From the NCBI RefSeq assembly GCF_000783395.1, contig NZ_JSFK01000021.1:1-64000 (forward strand): a stretch of 64,000 nucleotides of DNA. Direction: 5' to 3'. How positions within the stretch are numbered: the stretch's first letter is position 1; the number at the start of each line of letters is the position of its first letter. The notes under the pieces were generated by a model, which saw only the letters and a program-made list of their open reading frames with translations, had not been told where the DNA came from and did no database searches. A program made the translations under genes and the position numbers. Positions 43,699-52,118 of this stretch are shown in pieces. The DNA is from Pseudomonas chlororaphis. GTDB lineage: Bacteria; Pseudomonadota; Gammaproteobacteria; Pseudomonadales; Pseudomonadaceae.

Positions 43699-45517
43699 GC
43701 ATCACCTGGAACGACAAAGCCCGATCGATGCCCACGGCATCATCGGCGACATGCGCAGTGCGGCACTGGTCAACGACCGCGGCAGCGTGGATTTTTTCTG
43801 CTGGCCGGAGTTCGACAGCCCGTCGATTTTCTGTTCGTTGCTGGATACCCCCGACGCGGGGATTTTCCAGTTGGCGCCGGACTTGCCCGACGCGCGCCGC
43901 GAGCAGATCTATCTGCCGGACACCAATGTTCTGCAAACCCGCTGGCTGAGTGAGCGCGCCGTGGTCGAAGTCACCGATCTGCTGCCCATCGGAGACAGTG
44001 ACGATGCCCTGCCGCTGCTGATGCGGCGGGTGCGCGTGGTCAGCGGCGAAGCGACTTTCACGATGCGCTGCGCCGTGCGCCACGATTACGCCCGAGCCGA
44101 CACCCGAGCCGAGATGGATCAACAAGACGTGACGTTCAGCGCTGCTGGCCAACCGTCACTGCGCCTGGCTTCGGACCAGCCGATGCTGATCGACGCGCAA
44201 GCGGCGGTGGCGCAATTCACGCTCAAGCAAAATGAAACGGCGGCGTTCATGCTCGGTGCCACCGATGATCCACGATTCGCCGAAGGCGCCGGACACTTGT
44301 GCATGGAACGCACCCTGAAGTTCTGGCGCGACTGGATCGGCCAGTCGATTTATCGCGGGCGCTGGCGGGAAATGGTCAACCGTTCGGCCCTTGCGTTGAA
44401 ACTGCTGACGTCGCGCAAACACGGCGCCATTCTCGCCGCCGCGACCTTCGGCCTGCCGGAAACGCCGGGCGGCGAACGCAACTGGGACTACCGCTACACA
44501 TGGATCCGAGACGCCTCGTTCACGGTGTACGCGTTCATGCGCCTGGGCTTCGTCGGCGAAGCCAACGCCTACATGGGCTGGCTGCGCGGACGGGTCAGCG
44601 ATTGCCACGGGCAACCGGTGAAACTGAATATTTTGTACGCCATCGACGGACAACAGGAATTGCCGGAAACCGAACTGGATCACCTGTCGGGACACGGCGG
44701 CGCGAAACCGGTGCGCATCGGCAATGGCGCGTATGACCAGATCCAGCTCGACATCTTCGGCGAGCTGATGGACGCGGTGTATCTGGTCAACAAATATGGC
44801 GACGCGATTTCCCACGGGGGCTGGAAACATGTGCGCGAAGTGGTCGATCAGGTCTGTGAGACGTGGCAGACCAAAGACGTCGGCATTTGGGAGATGCGCG
44901 GTGAGCAGCATCACTTTCTGCACTCGCGGCTGATGTGCTGGGTAGCGCTGGACCGGGCTATTCGATTGGCCTCGAAACGTTCGCTGCCGGCACCGTTTGC
45001 GCAGTGGGACCAGACCCGACAGGCGATTTACGCCGACATCTGGGACAACTTCTGGAATGAGGAACGCGGGCATTTCGTCCAGTACAAGGGCGGCACGGCG
45101 CTGGATGGCTCGATGCTGTTGATGCCGTTGGTGCGCTTCGTCAGCGCCAAGGATCCGCGCTGGTTGTCGACCCTCGAAGCCATCGAAAAGACATTAGTGC
45201 GCGATGGCATGGTGTATCGCTATCGCAATGACGACAGCAATATCGATGGCCTGGCTGGCACCGAAGGCGCCTTCGCCGCGTGCTCGTTCTGGTACGTCGA
45301 ATGCCTGGCTCGGGCCGGCCAGGTGGAAAAAGCCCATCTGGAGTTCGAACAACTGCTGCGTTATGCCAATCCGCTGGGCCTTTACGCAGAGGAATTCGAC
45401 ACCCATGGCCGGCATTTGGGTAATACCCCTCAGGCGTTGACGCATCTGGCGCTGATCAGTGCGGCGAGCTTTCTTGATCGACGCTTGAGCGGGGAAAAGA
45501 GTGAGTGGCAGCCTTGA
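43691..45517 (+). CDS. Glycoside hydrolase family 15 (glucoamylase/trehalase-like)
   Basis: 608 aa. The N-terminal beta-sandwich begins with the GIIGDMRSAALV segment typical of bacterial GH15. The (alpha/alpha)6 barrel contains ERNWDYRYTWIRDASF and ends with GLYAEEFD and GNTPQALTHLAL, where the second catalytic Glu is expected. No signal peptide, so cytoplasmic. Members hydrolyse alpha-glucosides such as trehalose or maltodextrins. The overlap with the SDR gene suggests released glucose may be oxidised by its partner; this is inference. Confidence 0.9.
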   Translation: MAEHHLERQSPIDAHGIIGDMRSAALVNDRGSVDFFCWPEFDSPSIFCSLLDTPDAGIFQLAPDLPDARREQIYLPDTNVLQTRWLSERAVVEVTDLLPIGDSDDALPLLMRRVRVVSGEATFTMRCAVRHDYARADTRAEMDQQDVTFSAAGQPSLRLASDQPMLIDAQAAVAQFTLKQNETAAFMLGATDDPRFAEGAGHLCMERTLKFWRDWIGQSIYRGRWREMVNRSALALKLLTSRKHGAILAAATFGLPETPGGERNWDYRYTWIRDASFTVYAFMRLGFVGEANAYMGWLRGRVSDCHGQPVKLNILYAIDGQQELPETELDHLSGHGGAKPVRIGNGAYDQIQLDIFGELMDAVYLVNKYGDAISHGGWKHVREVVDQVCETWQTKDVGIWEMRGEQHHFLHSRLMCWVALDRAIRLASKRSLPAPFAQWDQTRQAIYADIWDNFWNEERGHFVQYKGGTALDGSMLLMPLVRFVSAKDPRWLSTLEAIEKTLVRDGMVYRYRNDDSNIDGLAGTEGAFAACSFWYVECLARAGQVEKAHLEFEQLLRYANPLGLYAEEFDTHGRHLGNTPQALTHLALISAASFLDRRLSGEKSEWQP

Positions 45518-45828
45518 ACTCGTCCGGTTCTTCGTCAGCGTCTGTCAGACAAATCGCATTTTAAACGCCTCTTGTGGGAAGCCGGCCTACACACCACACA
45601 CATCACCCAGCGCCGAATTTCGGCGCTGGACCTTGCAGCGGTTACCTGCGGCGACACTTTGTGTAAATCAATGCCCGCAAAAAACTCACAAACACCACGC
45701 CAAGCTCCCCTCGTAACTTGCACTTACACCCCGAAATACCTTGTTGCCAGCCGTTACATCCGCCCCTACCATCCACCGCAACGGGCACAGCGGAGCTGTC
45801 CAACAAAACCCGAATTCAAGGAACCAGA
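45518..45828. other. Intergenic region, nothing firm
   Basis: 311 bases between GH15 and the next gene. A partial REP-like GTGGGAAGCCGGCC is seen near 45574. No gene, clear terminator or known regulatory box recognised. Confidence 0.5.
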
Positions 45829-46218
45829 ATGTCCCAGCACGTCCAGCGCAACATCGACGCCCCTCTTCGCACGGGCCTGACCCGCACCCAACTCTGGGAA
45901 GCCGCCGACCAAGGCCTGATCAAATGCTGGGAAGTCGGCCGCCAGCGCGCCGCGCGTTTTCCCCATATCGCCCAACAGTGCCGCAACGGCGAATTGCCGG
46001 TACTCGGCTGGAAAGGTGGCGTGAGCCGTAGCCTGAAGAAGCTCGAAAAGTACGGCTCGCTGAAGTATCTGGCGCAGTGGCAAGGCTTGCGCGGCGAGGA
46101 TCTGGATATCGATTTGAGTCAGGAGCGTTCGCTGACCTGTTCGCGGACGAAGATGGTGGTGACGTTCACCCCGGATCGGACGAAATACTTCAATCAAATG
46201 GCGGAAGCCGAGGCCTGA
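45829..46218 (+). CDS. Small conserved-looking protein of unknown function
   Basis: 129 aa with basic character (many Arg and Lys in the middle: SRSLKKLEKYGSLKY). No signal peptide or membrane segment, and no family recognised. ATG 45829 is chosen because AAGGAA lies seven bases upstream; the frame is open to 45718 without a ribosome site. It ends 22 bases before the convergent regulator gene. Confidence 0.7.
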   Translation: MSQHVQRNIDAPLRTGLTRTQLWEAADQGLIKCWEVGRQRAARFPHIAQQCRNGELPVLGWKGGVSRSLKKLEKYGSLKYLAQWQGLRGEDLDIDLSQERSLTCSRTKMVVTFTPDRTKYFNQMAEAEA

Positions 46219-46240
46219 CTTCAGGAGAACCCTCTAGGCA

Positions 46241-47215
46241 TTAGGGATCGACTGCAGCGCTGACCGAAAACCGCTCCCGATACGCCTGCGGTGTCACACC
46301 AATTGCCCGCAGGAAACTGCGGCGCAGCGTTTCTTCGCTACCAAACCCGCAATTGGCCGCGATCCGTTTGACCGGCAATCCGGTGTCGCTTAACAGTCGC
46401 CGCGCCGTCTCGACGCGGATCAGTTCAATCGCCCGCGCCGGGGTCTGGCCGGTGTCGGCACGGTAGTGGCGGACGAAACTGCGTTCGCTCATGCCCGCCT
46501 GCTCGGCCAGGGTCGGAACGCCGAGGTCGCAGGTGAGGTTCTCGGCGATCCACGCGTGCAACTCATCAAAGCGATTGCCTTTATTCTGCAACGACAAGGT
46601 CACGCTGAACTGCGATTGTCCGCCCGGGCGCTTAAGGAACACCACCAGATGGCGGGCGACGTCCAGGGCAATGTCACTGCCCAGATCCTCTTCAACCATG
46701 GCCAAAGCCAGATCGATACCGGCCGTGACACCCGCCGAGGTCCAAACCGGGCCGTCATTGATGAAAATCGGATTGGCTTCGACGCGCAAATTCGGGTGTT
46801 GCTGCGCCAGTTGTTCGCAACGGGTCCAGTGGGTGACGACTCGGCGACCGTCGAGCCAGCCGCTGGCTGCCAGCAAAAACGCGCCGGTGCAGACCGAGGC
46901 CACGCGTCGACATTTAGCGGCGTGTTCGCGTACCCAATCGACCAAAAGCACATCTTCAGCGGCAGGATAAATGCCCCAGCCACCGGCGATGATCAACGTG
47001 TCGCTGGCCGCGTCCGGTAAAGGCTCGGCCAACACCGCCAAACCCGCCGACGACATCACCGCCCCGCCACCGCTGGCAATCACGCTCGGCGCGTACGGGA
47101 TCGGCAAGCCGCGCTGACGGGCAATATCGTTGGCCGAGGCGAAAACCTGCAACGGCCCGGTGACGTCGAGGATCTGCATATTGGCGAACGCGAGTACGTG
47201 GATGACTTTAGGCAT
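46241..47215 (-). CDS. GlxA-family transcriptional regulator (DJ-1/PfpI + AraC HTH)
   Basis: 324 aa. Residues 1-190 form a DJ-1/PfpI amidotransferase-like sensor (VASVCTGAFLLA nucleophile elbow, GVTAGIDLAL). Residues about 215-318 form an AraC-type double helix-turn-helix (LAEQAGMSERSFVRHY; RIAANCGFGSEETLRRSF). It is divergent from the isonitrile hydratase gene with an 89-base gap, so it probably controls that gene. In P. putida an AraC-type regulator, InhR, activates inhA; this may be its counterpart, but that is inferred from context. Confidence 0.88.
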   Translation of the reverse strand: MPKVIHVLAFANMQILDVTGPLQVFASANDIARQRGLPIPYAPSVIASGGGAVMSSAGLAVLAEPLPDAASDTLIIAGGWGIYPAAEDVLLVDWVREHAAKCRRVASVCTGAFLLAASGWLDGRRVVTHWTRCEQLAQQHPNLRVEANPIFINDGPVWTSAGVTAGIDLALAMVEEDLGSDIALDVARHLVVFLKRPGGQSQFSVTLSLQNKGNRFDELHAWIAENLTCDLGVPTLAEQAGMSERSFVRHYRADTGQTPARAIELIRVETARRLLSDTGLPVKRIAANCGFGSEETLRRSFLRAIGVTPQAYRERFSVSAAVDP

Positions 47216-47304
47216 TTGGCGTAATTCGTGGGGTTATTGGCGTATGCGCCAGAACCTACGCGCCTACAGTGAAGCCGTCCACCCCTTTTCATGGAGCAAG
47301 AACG

Positions 47305-47991
47305 ATGACGTTGCAGATCGGTTTTCTGTTGTTTCCTCAGGTTCAGCAACTCGACCTGACCGGGCCTTATGACGTGCTCGCCTCGTTGCCGGGCGTGCAG
47401 GTGCATCTGATCTGGAAGGATCTGATGCCGGTCACCGCCAGCACCGGGCTACTGCTGAAACCGACTACCACGTTCGAGGATTGCCCGTGTCTGGATGTGA
47501 TCTGCATTCCCGGCGGCGGCGGTGTCGGGCCGTTGATGGAAGACGAACAGACGCTGGACTTCATCAAACGTCAGGCCCTTCAGGCGAAGTACGTGACATC
47601 GGTGTGCACCGGTTCGCTGGTCCTCGGCGCGGCGGGTCTGCTGCAAGGCAAACGCGCGACCACGCATTGGGCGTATCACGATCTGCTGCCGACCTTGGGG
47701 GCGATTGCGGTGAAGGATCGGGTGGTGCGTGACGGCAATCTGTTTACCGGTGGCGGGATTACGGCGGGGATCGATTTTGCCTTGGTGTTGGCTGAAGAGT
47801 TGGTGGGTGCTGACGCGGCGCAACTGATCCAGTTGCAATTGGAATACGCGCCGACGCCGCCGTTCAACGCGGGCACCCCGGAGACTGCGCCGGGTGCGAT
47901 TGTCGATGAGGCACGTTTGCGTGCAGCGCCATCGCTGAAGCTGCGCACGGAAATCACCGAACGTGCTGCCGCGAAACTCAACTTGCACTGA
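47305..47991 (+). CDS. inhA: Isonitrile hydratase
   Basis: 228 aa DJ-1/PfpI protein. The nucleophile is Cys101 in SVCTGSLVLG, the position known to be essential in P. putida isonitrile hydratase, which converts isonitriles to N-substituted formamides. GGGGVGP and HWAYHDLLP are also visible. ATG 47305 follows GGAG by nine bases. Other DJ-1 activities cannot be excluded, but length and motifs fit InhA well. Confidence 0.85.
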   Translation: MTLQIGFLLFPQVQQLDLTGPYDVLASLPGVQVHLIWKDLMPVTASTGLLLKPTTTFEDCPCLDVICIPGGGGVGPLMEDEQTLDFIKRQALQAKYVTSVCTGSLVLGAAGLLQGKRATTHWAYHDLLPTLGAIAVKDRVVRDGNLFTGGGITAGIDFALVLAEELVGADAAQLIQLQLEYAPTPPFNAGTPETAPGAIVDEARLRAAPSLKLRTEITERAAAKLNLH

Positions 47992-48011
47992 TTCCTCAGG
48001 CAAATACAAAA

Positions 48012-48107
48012 CCCTGTGGGAGCTGGCTTGCCAGCGATAGCGGTGGATCAGTCGATGAAGATGTCGGATGTGCAGGCCTCATCGCTGGCAAGCCAGCTCC
48101 CACAGGT
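48012..48107. repeat. Inverted REP pair (TGGCTTGCCAGCGA family)
   Basis: CTGTGGGAGCTGGCTTGCCAGC and its inverse about 45 bases apart, downstream of inhA. Sequence variant of the other REP pairs. Confidence 0.85.
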
Positions 48108-48221
48108 ATCTGTGTTGACCACAGGTTTGTCCACTACCCGGTTTGCCGCCACACCTTCACTTGTCCCCACGCCCCCACCCGTGTAGAAAGCCCTTCCACA
48201 AATTCTGCACAGGGACTTTCG

Positions 48222-49013
48222 ATGAAGGCTTTGCCATGGCTCTATCTGGCACTTCTCAGCCTCGGTTACGGATGGGCGCTGAGCTACGGCCACCTCGGCT
48301 GGCTGGCGTTGATTTCCGTTGGATTGCTGGTGTTCGCAGGCTTTGCGGTGCGCCAACAACAAGTGCCGGTCGCACGCTTTCTCGGCCATGGCTTGTTCAT
48401 CGTACTGGCCTTGGCGCTGGCCCTGCACTGGCTGCCGGGCTTCGCCAACGGTCGCGCTATCGACCCGCAGCGTTTCACCGACGACGCCGTGCCGTTCTCG
48501 ATGTACCTGAATCTCGACAAACCGCTGATTGGCTTCTGGTTGTTGCTGGTCTGCCCGTGGATTGTCGGGCGACGGTCGTTGCGCCTGAGCGTGTACGCCA
48601 CCGCCCTCGCCTTGACCTTGAGCGCGATTCTCGCCCTCGGCGGCGCGCTGTTGCTGGGTGTGATCTCCTGGGCACCGAAATGGCCGGATGTGGCGTGGCT
48701 GTGGGTGTTGAACAACCTGCTGCTGGTGACCTTGGTCGAGGAAGCGTTGTTTCGCGGCTATGTACAGGGCGGTCTCAGCCAGCGCTTCAAACACCTGCCT
48801 TACGGCGAAAATCTCGCCCTGCTGCTGGCCTCGCTGCTGTTTGGTCTGGTGCATGCCGGCGCGGGCTGGACCTGGGTGCTGCTGGCAGGGCTGGCAGGTG
48901 TCGGCTATGGTCTGGCCTATCGTTTTGGCGGACTCGGCGCGGCGATCGCCACGCATTTCGGCCTGAACCTGCTGCATTTCGGTTTGTTCACCTATCCGAT
49001 GCTCGCCGGCTGA
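48222..49013 (+). CDS. CPBP family intramembrane glutamic endopeptidase
   Basis: 263 aa with about eight hydrophobic segments. The C-terminal half has the CPBP (CAAX/bacteriocin-processing) motifs EEALFRGYVQG, FGLVHAG and HFGLNLLHF, which carry the catalytic Glu and His residues. Family members cleave prenylated proteins or process small peptides in the membrane; the substrate here is unknown. It stands alone, 103 bases ahead of aer. Confidence 0.87.
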   Translation: MKALPWLYLALLSLGYGWALSYGHLGWLALISVGLLVFAGFAVRQQQVPVARFLGHGLFIVLALALALHWLPGFANGRAIDPQRFTDDAVPFSMYLNLDKPLIGFWLLLVCPWIVGRRSLRLSVYATALALTLSAILALGGALLLGVISWAPKWPDVAWLWVLNNLLLVTLVEEALFRGYVQGGLSQRFKHLPYGENLALLLASLLFGLVHAGAGWTWVLLAGLAGVGYGLAYRFGGLGAAIATHFGLNLLHFGLFTYPMLAG

Positions 49014-49115
49014 AGCAAGCGCCGTTTTGCGACGCTGTGCTGATTATTGAAAAAAAATTTCAATAAAAAGCTGTCACCGCCGACAACCTTTCAAAGCCTT
49101 GCGGATTGAAAAACC

Positions 49116-50681
49116 ATGCGTAACAACCAGCCCATTACACAACGCGAACGGACTTTCCCGGCTCAGCAGCGGTTGATTTCCACAACCGACGCCAAGGGCG
49201 TGATCACCTACTGCAACGACGCTTTCGTCGAGATCAGCGGGTTTTCGCGTGAAGAACTGATCCGTGCGCCGCACAACCTGGTCCGTCACCCCGACGTTCC
49301 GGCGGCGGTGTTTTCACACATGTGGGGCACACTGAAACAAGGCTTGCCATGGATGGGCATTGTCAAGAATCGCTGCAAGACCGGTGACCATTACTGGGTT
49401 AACGCCTATGTAACACCGGTGTTCGACGGCAATCAGGTGGTCGGTTACGAGTCGGTGCGGGTCAAACCCACCGCCGAACAGATCCGCCGTGCCGAAGCAC
49501 TCTACCAACGCATCAACCAGGGCAAGTCGGCGATCCCTTCCACGGATAAATGGCTGCCGGTGCTGCAGGACTGGTTGCCGTTCATTCTGGTCAGCCAGCT
49601 GAGCTTCATGATCGGCGCGACCCTGAACTCGCAGTGGGGCTTCGCCCTCGCCGCCGGTCTTTCGGTGCCGCTGGGTCTGATGGGCCTGCAATGGCAGCAA
49701 CGCGGGCTCAAACGCCTGCTGCGCCTGGCCGAGCAGACCACCTCCGACCCGCTGATCGCGCAGATGTACACCGACAGCCGTGGCGCCCAGGCGCGCCTGG
49801 AAATGTCGATCCTCAGCCAGGAAGCACGCCTGAAAACCTGTCTGACCCGTCTGCAGGACACCGCCGAACACCTGACCGATCAGGCCAAGCAGTCCGACGC
49901 CCTGGCGCACAACAGCTCCACCGGCCTGGAACGTCAACGCGTGGAAACCGAACAGGTCGCCACCGCCGTCAACCAGATGGCCGCGACCACTCAGGAAGTC
50001 GCCAGCCACGTACAGCGCACCGCCGACGCCACTCAGGAAGCCAATCGCCTGACCGGTCGCGGTCGTGACATCGCCGGCGAAACCCGCGAAGCCATTCAGC
50101 GTTTGTCCGTGGTGGTTGGGGAAACCGGCCTGACCGTGACCCAACTGGCCAAGGACAGCGACGAAATCGGCGGCGTGGTCGACGTGATCAAAGGCATCGC
50201 CGACCAGACCAACCTGCTCGCCCTCAACGCCGCCATCGAAGCTGCACGTGCTGGCGAGATGGGCCGTGGCTTCGCGGTAGTAGCTGACGAAGTGCGTCAA
50301 CTGGCGCAACGCACCAGCGAATCGACCGGGCAGATTCATGCCCTGATCGCCAAGTTGCAGCAGACAGCTTCGAGTGCCGTGCAAACCATGGAAGCCGGGC
50401 ATCGCCAGGCTGAAGAAGGTGTGGCGCGGGTGCTGGAAGCGGATCAGGCGTTGGTCGGGATCAGTGAAGCGGTAGCCAACATCACCGACATGACCACGCA
50501 GATTGCTGCGGCGACCGAAGAGCAAAGTGCTGTGGCTGAAGAGATCAGCCGCAACATCAGCAATATTTCAGAGCTGGCCGATCAGACGTCGGAGCAGGCG
50601 CATAATTCGGCGTTGCTGAGTGAAGAGCTGACCAAGACGGCCAACACGCAATACTCGTTGGTGGAGCGGTTTAACCGCTAA
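49116..50681 (+). CDS. aer: Aerotaxis receptor-like methyl-accepting chemotaxis protein
   Basis: 521 aa. N-terminal PAS domain (about 20-120, YCNDAFVEISGFSREEL, LVRHPDVP) that in Aer binds FAD and senses redox state. A central hydrophobic hairpin (about 150-192) anchors it in the inner membrane. The C-terminal signalling domain has the hairpin tip EMGRGFAVVADEVRQLAQRTS. Proximity to cbb3 oxidase genes parallels P. aeruginosa, where aer also lies near the cco clusters. A REP pair and terminator follow. Confidence 0.88.
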   Translation: MRNNQPITQRERTFPAQQRLISTTDAKGVITYCNDAFVEISGFSREELIRAPHNLVRHPDVPAAVFSHMWGTLKQGLPWMGIVKNRCKTGDHYWVNAYVTPVFDGNQVVGYESVRVKPTAEQIRRAEALYQRINQGKSAIPSTDKWLPVLQDWLPFILVSQLSFMIGATLNSQWGFALAAGLSVPLGLMGLQWQQRGLKRLLRLAEQTTSDPLIAQMYTDSRGAQARLEMSILSQEARLKTCLTRLQDTAEHLTDQAKQSDALAHNSSTGLERQRVETEQVATAVNQMAATTQEVASHVQRTADATQEANRLTGRGRDIAGETREAIQRLSVVVGETGLTVTQLAKDSDEIGGVVDVIKGIADQTNLLALNAAIEAARAGEMGRGFAVVADEVRQLAQRTSESTGQIHALIAKLQQTASSAVQTMEAGHRQAEEGVARVLEADQALVGISEAVANITDMTTQIAAATEEQSAVAEEISRNISNISELADQTSEQAHNSALLSEELTKTANTQYSLVERFNR

Positions 50682-50686
50682 AAGCA

Positions 50687-50763
50687 AAAGATCGCAGCCT
50701 TCGGCAGCTCCTACATTGGAATGCATGTTCCTGTAGGAGCTGCCGAAGGCTCCGATCTTTTGA
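50687..50763. repeat. Inverted REP pair
   Basis: AAAAGATCGCAGCC...GCTCCTAC and its inverse, right after aer. Same family as 41393-41468; a diverged copy lies at 54088-54158. Confidence 0.8.
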
Positions 50764-50772
50764 TCTTGAAAG

Positions 50773-50803
50773 CCCGGACGGCGAAAGCTTTCCGGGTTTT
50801 TTA
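50773..50803 (+). terminator. Rho-independent terminator after aer
   Basis: CCCGGA / TCCGGG stem with loop CGGCGAAAGCTT followed by TTTTTTATT. Together with the REP pair in front, it is duplicated at 54088-54198. Confidence 0.75.
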
Positions 50804-50838
50804 TTGCCTATGTGAAATCAATGGCATCTGGCAGGCCG

Positions 50839-50938
50839 CCATCGCAAGCAGGCTCACTCCTACATGGGGTTTGCGGTGACCACAGCTTTTGTGCCCGACC
50901 ATAATCCCTTGCAGGAGTGAGCCTGCTCGCGATGAGGC
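50839..50938. repeat. Inverted REP pair, cassette copy 1
   Basis: CGCAAGCAGGCTCACTCCTAC and inverse GAGTGAGCCTGCTCGCGA. Closely matched at 55020-55118, in both cases directly 3' of a DUF6124-like gene. Confidence 0.8.
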
Positions 50939-50955
50939 CATAACAGCCGGCGAAA

Positions 50956-51321
50956 TTACTGAGGCAACTTCAGCTTATCGAGCAGTCGATTGACCAACAG
51001 TTCGTTGAGCATGATCACCTGTTGCAGCGCCAGCAGCGGCTTGCGTTCCGGGCCGCCTATTGAGTTGGCGATATTACCGGCCATGGCATGAGCGTAAGAC
51101 AGCGATTCACAGGCTTCGACGAGCAGGGTTTCGTCATCCAGTGTGGGGGCGACGAGAAAGACGGGGCGAAACTTGGGCGAGGTTGGCGGAGCCGCCAAGT
51201 CTTCGGGTTTGAGGTAGTAGTCGAGGGCGCGGTCAGTTGCTTCTTTGATCTTTTGTGGATCAAGTGAGGGATCGTGGGGAATTGAATCGGTTTCTGATGG
51301 GTTGAGTGTGATTTTGAACAT
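50956..51321 (-). CDS. DUF6124-like small protein, copy 1
   Basis: 121 aa, about 87% identical by eye to the protein at 55133-55498. An acidic, proline-rich N-terminus (DPQKIKEATDRALDYYL) precedes a segment ending NSIGGPERKPLLALQQVIMLNELLVNRLLDKLKL, which is probably helical. No signal peptide. It resembles small Pseudomonas proteins grouped as DUF6124/DUF3077; the function is not known. Upstream lies the putative structured RNA at 51377-51456. Confidence 0.8.
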   Translation of the reverse strand: MFKITLNPSETDSIPHDPSLDPQKIKEATDRALDYYLKPEDLAAPPTSPKFRPVFLVAPTLDDETLLVEACESLSYAHAMAGNIANSIGGPERKPLLALQQVIMLNELLVNRLLDKLKLPQ

Positions 51322-51376
51322 GGATGAAGCTCCTATCGCAGTTTAAGGAGACATCACTCTCGCTACAAAACGTGTG

Positions 51377-51456
51377 GGTGGTGGCCATACGCGGGTTGGT
51401 AGACCGGCTGCAATAGGAACCCGGCGCTCACGAGTGAGCCCCACGCATGACCACCA
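51377..51456 (-). ncRNA. Putative structured RNA upstream of DUF6124-like gene, copy 1
   Basis: An outer stem (TGGTGGCCAT at 51379-51388 with ATGACCACCA at 51447-51456, one mismatch) encloses a hairpin GCTCACGAGTGAGC and a CCGG...CCGG hairpin, suggesting a three-way junction. The copy at 55548-55630 keeps the architecture with different stem bases (see findings). The strand is inferred from the downstream gene. Confidence 0.5.
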
Positions 51457-51530
51457 TAAAACCGAACCCCAAAAAAGGGACGGTGTACGGTGTTGCCCCA
51501 CAGCTATTACAGACGGACTACCGAACCCGA

Positions 51531-51640
51531 TCACTGTTTTCCAGTGACAGGGAAACGATAGAGCCCGGCCCGTAACCGTGTAAGCCGGCGGATTCTGGCG
51601 TACGCGTAGGTAACGGCGCAAGGAGTTGTAGCTTTTATGG
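51531..51640 (-). other. Conserved peptide frame, copy (i)
   Basis: On the minus strand one frame reads RYAIKATTPCAVTYAYARIR followed by RLTRLRAGLYRFPVTGKQ and stop at 51531. The same peptide recurs at 55665-55853, 53784-54086 and, broken, at 51835-51939. No convincing start codon is visible. A second open frame (51343-51828) overlaps it, so it may be a nucleotide repeat rather than a gene. Confidence 0.4.
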
Positions 51641-51834
51641 CGTAACGCGTTGCGTGGTTTAAACGTGATAACAGAATTACGTTTATGTGCTGAACGTGCC
51701 GGGAGTTCTGCTGATATTTTGAGGATGTCTGGCTTACCGCGTTCGCGAGCGCAGGACGCCATCGCCAGAAGCCTGGCTCTTACGAAATCCAGCGTGCCTC
51801 GCAATACGCGGGCGACGTTTAGGATCAACCCAAA

Positions 51835-51939
51835 ATGCGTTTAAGACACTTATTACAACGTCGTCCCAAGCCTACAAATCCTCTCGCCATTGCCTACAAC
51901 AACGACAGAATCCGCCGGCTTGTGTACTTGGCACGCTGA
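51835..51939 (+). pseudogene. Broken copy (iv) of the conserved peptide frame
   Basis: 34 codons from ATG 51835, with AIAYNNDRIRRLVYLAR then TGA. If the stop is read through, IYRD aligns with the GLYR of the intact copies, with the stop replacing the Gly. It lies 180 bases ahead of the ABC transporter gene on the same strand. Confidence 0.35.
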
Positions 51940-52118
51940 ATCTATCGTGACACCGCAACTGAAAACTTCGAAACGCTTTGGTAAACCGAATTCTTTATTT
52001 GCTTTCAGTTATTCGACTTCCTTTCGCATGCATGGGTCGAAGGCGATGGAAAAGTCGTGGCCGATGACCCCTATCTATCGCGCCCCCAAAATACTAACAA
52101 CATAAGGTCGCGATTCAA

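Noticed and set aside
51343..51828. 161-codon minus-strand ORF spanning the structured RNA and peptide segment
   Set aside because: It covers the hairpin region and is not kept as one frame in the second copy; more likely repeat translation than a gene.
51890..52105. 71-codon ORF just ahead of the ABC gene
   Set aside because: Overlaps the broken peptide copy in another frame; no ribosome site and no conservation seen.
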